From the NCBI GenBank assembly GCA_023657425.1, contig JAGTJW010000001.1, forward strand, positions 372,001 through 436,000: DNA of 64,000 nt, written 5' to 3'. Position 1 is the stretch's first letter; each line of letters starts with the position of its first letter. Below are positions 61,081 to 64,000 of the stretch, piece after piece. The translations under genes were made by a program, and so were the position numbers. The notes below the pieces were generated by a model. That model was given only the letters and a program-made list of their open reading frames with translations. It did not search any database and was not told the origin of the DNA. Source of the DNA: Ideonella sp. WA131b. Lineage in GTDB: Bacteria; Pseudomonadota; Gammaproteobacteria; Burkholderiales; Burkholderiaceae_C.

Positions 61081-61830
61081 TCACGCCGCCTGGATCAGGT
61101 GGCGCTCGAGTTCTCGCACCAGCGGCGCGCCGATGCCGAGGCGACCGGCCCAGGCCCGCGCACCGCCGAAGTCGTCATTCAGGGTGGCCAGCAGTGTTCG
61201 GATCGGGCCCTCTTCGACAGCGTAGACCTCGGGCGGCATCGCCGCCAGATGGTCGCGGTAACGCGGCCATGTCCTGAAGCGTTCGATCATGCGGGGCATG
61301 GCGGCTGCGCTGCGCAGGTAGTCGGCCACGATCGCATCGTCGGCGACACCCAGCAGGCCCAGCACCACGGCGGCGACCACGCCCGTGCGGTCCTTGCCCG
61401 CAGCACAGTGGAACAGGGTCGGGCGACTGGCGGTCTCTGCGATGCGCATGATGGCCTGCGGCAGGGATGCAGAGGTCAGGCAGCGCGCGTACAGGCGGTT
61501 CAGCACCTGATCGGGCGGGATGCCGTCTGTCGACGCCATCTCCAGGGGTGCATGGACATAGTCCACCTCGCCCGCCGCCGCCAGTGCACCCCGGCCTTCG
61601 CCGGCCACCTCGTCGGCCAGGCGCAGGTCGATCACGGCGCGCAGGCCGATCTGCGTGCGCAGCAGCTGCACGTCCTGCGGCGTCAGCGCTTGCAATGTGT
61701 CGCTGCGGAAGAGGCGTCCGGACCGTGTGCGGCGCCCATCAGCCAGCGGCAGCCCGCCGAGGTCGCGGAAATTGAATGCGCCTGCCAGCGGCGACACTTG
61801 CTGCGGCACAGCGCTGTCGTCCATGGTCAT
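61081..61830 (-). CDS. Tyrosine-phosphatase-family protein (Y_phosphatase3, MptpB-like)
   Basis: This 249-residue protein has the N-terminal FNFRDLGGLPLADGRRTRSGRLFRSDTL block and the P-loop LFHCAAGKDRTGVVAAVVLGLLG (HCxxGKDRTG with nucleophilic Cys). These place it with atypical dual-specificity or phosphoinositide phosphatases. Its ATG follows the shell-protein stop directly (TGAATG), which indicates coupled translation with a microcompartment gene. Its substrate is unknown; a metabolic phosphoester rather than a protein is possible in this setting. Confidence 0.9.
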   Translation of the reverse strand: MTMDDSAVPQQVSPLAGAFNFRDLGGLPLADGRRTRSGRLFRSDTLQALTPQDVQLLRTQIGLRAVIDLRLADEVAGEGRGALAAAGEVDYVHAPLEMASTDGIPPDQVLNRLYARCLTSASLPQAIMRIAETASRPTLFHCAAGKDRTGVVAAVVLGLLGVADDAIVADYLRSAAAMPRMIERFRTWPRYRDHLAAMPPEVYAVEEGPIRTLLATLNDDFGGARAWAGRLGIGAPLVRELERHLIQAA

Positions 61831-62124
61831 TCAGCGAACCGGTGGACGCTCCAGCAGATCCTCCACGTCGGCGTGAGGCCGGGCAATGATGTGTGCCGAG
61901 CGCACGGTGCCGACCGTCCTGGCGGCAGCGGCCCCGGCATCGACAGCCGCCTTGACGGCACCCACGTCGCCGCGGACGACCACCGTGATGATGCCGCCGC
62001 CAGGCTGCTGGACAGTGGTCAGCCGCACGTTCGCGGCCTTGACCATCGCGTCGGCTGCCAGGGTGGCAGCTGTCTTGCCCAGCGTCTCGACGAAGCCGAG
62101 GGCTGTTCCCTTCATGTTGTCCAT
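61831..62124 (-). CDS. Bacterial microcompartment shell protein (BMC-H, PduA/CcmK-like)
   Basis: This 97-residue single-BMC-domain protein is of the kind that forms hexameric tiles of carboxysome and metabolosome shells. It has [33 protein letters not shown] (edge Lys), [23 protein letters not shown] and [15 protein letters not shown]. In PduA the pore loop is KIGSGL; here PGGGI replaces it, giving a Gly-lined pore. AGGAG lies eight bases before the ATG. No second shell protein or BMC vertex protein is in view. It lies between the dikinase-like and phosphatase genes. Confidence 0.95.
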   Translation of the reverse strand: MDNMKGTALGFVETLGKTAATLAADAMVKAANVRLTTVQQPGGGIITVVVRGDVGAVKAAVDAGAAAARTVGTVRSAHIIARPHADVEDLLERPPVR

Positions 62125-62146
62125 GTCATCGCTCCTTGATTGCCGC

Positions 62147-64000
62147 TCAGCGCGTGGCTTGGCTTGCAGTCTTGATCGCCAATTGCCCCAGCGCCAGGCG
62201 GAATGCCGCCAGCCCCCCGGTCGGCACTGAAAAACTGCGCAGTCCGGCCCGGTACAGATCGTCAACGAGACTCAGTGCCGCGCCATCGCCACACTCCGCA
62301 CCCAGCCGCAAACCCGGCAGCCCCGCGGTTGCCACCACGGTCTGCCGCAGCGCCTGGCCCAGGTGCGGCCCCAGCGCCGTGCGTGGGTTGTGACCCAGGT
62401 AGCCGTCGTTGACGTAGCTTTCGAACACGTCGTCACCGAATGACAGCGCGCTGGGGTAGCCGTAGTGGGTGCGGATGAGTTCCCGCACGTCGATCCACAG
62501 CACCGACGCCGCAGGCGCCATGGCCGCGGCTTCGGCAATGGCTGCAGGGCTCTGCAGCACCGCCCCCACCTGGGGGATGCCCAGCGCCGCCGCCGCTGCC
62601 CTGAAGGCCTCCAGCTCGCCCCGACCGTTGATGCCGGGGACCAGCGGCGTCAGCTGCGCGTGCCCTGTCTCGCGCGCGGCGTCGGCGATGCCACGCAGCA
62701 AGGGCACGTACAAGCCCTTGAGCCCCAGCGGCAGGAACAGCCGCGGCGCCAGCGCAGCCCAGGTACCGATCAGGCGCTGCGCCCGTGGCGATCCGAGGTT
62801 GGGCAGCCGCAGGTCGACCGGCGTGCCCGCGGCTTCCAGCAACAGCCGGCGACTGGCTTCATAGCTCAGGCAGGTCAGCCGGTCCTGGGTCGTCTTGCGA
62901 TCGGGTTGCTGGCCCAGGTCGTTGACAGCATCGATCAGCTGGTCCAGCGTGCCCGCAGCGATCAGCAAGTCCGTCAGGGCGATGACGCCGAAGCCGCTGG
63001 GCGCGTGCCGCAGCGCCTTGCCGGCGTCGGGGCCAGTGATGCCACTGGCCCAGAAGCGGGCGCCCGAACACCCGTCAGCCCATGCCAGCAGGCGTTCGAT
63101 GTGCTCACCCGCGCGCGATGCCGGCTCCAGCGGCAGCAGGCCGCTGTAGACCTTGCCGGTCGCACCGTCCACCGACAGCGGTGCACCCTCCTGCAACAGC
63201 ACGTCGCCGACGCGGAAGCTGCGCGCCGCCAGATCGATTTCCAGCGCCTCGCAACCCACCACGCAGGGCACGTCCAGCGCCCGCGACACCACGGCCGCAT
63301 GGCTGAGTGCGCCGCCGCGGGCGGTGACGATGGCCTGCGACGCGAGCATGCCGCGGATGTCCTGCGGGCTGGTGGTCGGCCGCAGCAGCACCACCCGTTC
63401 GCCCGCCGCGGCCACGGTGGCGGCGCGGTCGGCGTCCAGCATCGCGATGCCATAGGCATGGCCCGGGGACGCACCGATGCCCTGCACCAGCATGCGCGCC
63501 TGCACCAGTGCCGCCGGCTCGAACGCCGGCCGCAGCAGTTTCTTGAACTGCTCGACAGACACCTTCTGCAAGGCCACGGACGGGCCGATCAGGCCCTCGT
63601 CCACCAGCTCCGCAGCAATGCGCACTGCCGCTTCAGCCGTGCGCTTGGCGGGCCGCACCTGCAGAAAGCACAGGCGCTCGCCCTCGACGGTGAACTCGAT
63701 GTCGACGGCGTCTGCGTACATCGCCTCCAGGCGTGCGCCGTGTTCGGCCAGTTCGCGCCGGTGGGCATCGCCCAGGCCACCGGGGGCCGTCAGCGGCATC
63801 GGCGTTGCTGTGCCGGCCACCAGGTCCTCGCCCTGGCGGCCGGTCAGGAATTCACCGTACAGCTCGGCGACGCCGGTGTTGGGGTTGCGGGTGAAGGCGA
63901 CACCCGACCCCGATCGCTCGTCGAAGTTGCCGAACACCATGGCCTGCACGGTGACGGCCGTGCCCAGGTCATCGGCGATCTGGTGGTGGGCCCGGTAGGC
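62147..64000 (-). CDS. Pyruvate phosphate dikinase-like enzyme (C-terminal 617 residues, cut by window edge)
   Basis: PPDK interconverts pyruvate, ATP and phosphate with PEP, AMP and PPi. Visible are the end of the ATP-grasp domain ([31 protein letters not shown]), the phosphohistidine domain ([22 protein letters not shown], with the catalytic His) and the C-terminal TIM-barrel region. By eye the barrel is divergent: the metal-binding Glu of IEVPR reads LQSPA, and the NDLTQ region reads DVRELIR. The Cys region [10 protein letters not shown] and SVPTGGLAA remain. The gene begins beyond the window. It ends 22 bp before the shell-protein gene, so it is in the same operon. Confidence 0.88.
   Translation of the reverse strand, partial: AYRAHHQIADDLGTAVTVQAMVFGNFDERSGSGVAFTRNPNTGVAELYGEFLTGRQGEDLVAGTATPMPLTAPGGLGDAHRRELAEHGARLEAMYADAVDIEFTVEGERLCFLQVRPAKRTAEAAVRIAAELVDEGLIGPSVALQKVSVEQFKKLLRPAFEPAALVQARMLVQGIGASPGHAYGIAMLDADRAATVAAAGERVVLLRPTTSPQDIRGMLASQAIVTARGGALSHAAVVSRALDVPCVVGCEALEIDLAARSFRVGDVLLQEGAPLSVDGATGKVYSGLLPLEPASRAGEHIERLLAWADGCSGARFWASGITGPDAGKALRHAPSGFGVIALTDLLIAAGTLDQLIDAVNDLGQQPDRKTTQDRLTCLSYEASRRLLLEAAGTPVDLRLPNLGSPRAQRLIGTWAALAPRLFLPLGLKGLYVPLLRGIADAARETGHAQLTPLVPGINGRGELEAFRAAAAALGIPQVGAVLQSPAAIAEAAAMAPAASVLWIDVRELIRTHYGYPSALSFGDDVFESYVNDGYLGHNPRTALGPHLGQALRQTVVATAGLPGLRLGAECGDGAALSLVDDLYRAGLRSFSVPTGGLAAFRLALGQLAIKTASQATR

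Overview
The window is about 64 kb of very GC-rich, densely coded DNA with short intergenic gaps and many ATGA/GTGA-type overlaps. Gene content (dcw cluster opening with mraZ, cyanide-insensitive-type cytochrome bd, beta-ketothiolase, AMP-ligases, LitR-like/photolyase genes, XdhABC purine catabolism) suggests a betaproteobacterium of the order Burkholderiales, probably of the Rubrivivax/Leptothrix/Methylibium type. This is inferred from protein character and composition, not from a marker gene search.

Layout. 1-4165: start of the division and cell-wall cluster on the minus strand (mraZ, rsmH, ftsL, ftsI, start of murE), with a promoter and four MraZ boxes. 4166-7328: two LuxR-type regulators facing each other, with a 25-codon ORF and a strong terminator between them, and an unknown gene divergent from the first. 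7329-16648: ornithine cyclodeaminase-like gene, then a light-response block: LitR/CarH-like MerR regulator, divergent DUF2256 protein, Fe-S photolyase, a second FAD-binding photolyase-like protein with an unusual domain order, a DCC-COQ7 fusion, an SDR and a small membrane protein. An IS1380-type element sits exactly at the stop/start overlap between the second photolyase gene and the DCC-COQ7 gene. 16655-20226: carbonic-anhydrase-like protein, Bcr/CflA exporter, intradiol dioxygenase-like protein and rnpB, which carries an expanded helical region. 20605-31311: cydAB with a GbsR-type regulator, a KAS III-like synthase, a helical phasin-like protein, a DUF5916 outer-membrane protein, serC, an enoyl-CoA hydratase and a thiolase.

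31391-43397 is a purine catabolism and uptake island: xdhABC on the minus strand, and a divergent LysR regulator, guanine deaminase and a complete BMP-type ABC transporter on the plus strand. A 19-bp palindrome lies in the shared promoter region. 43619-54001 holds a 1,315-residue protein made of about 134 octapeptide repeats with a calcium-binding C-terminus. It is followed by methyltransferase and glycosyltransferase genes (one frameshifted) and a TolC-family outer-membrane protein. This may be a secreted, modified surface protein and its accessory genes. 54120-59023 holds an AEC transporter, ribE, a 275-bp cloverleaf-like palindromic element, a cytochrome P450 and a HEAT/AlkD-like protein.

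59507-64000 is a tight minus-strand operon: a divergent pyruvate-phosphate-dikinase-like enzyme (cut by the window end), a single hexameric-type bacterial microcompartment (BMC) shell protein, a tyrosine-phosphatase-like protein and an acyl-CoA synthetase. The strongest candidates for something undescribed are this BMC operon, the octad-repeat protein, the LuxR pair with its micro-ORF, and the cloverleaf palindrome. REP/REPIN-like palindromes are also inserted in frame in three genes.
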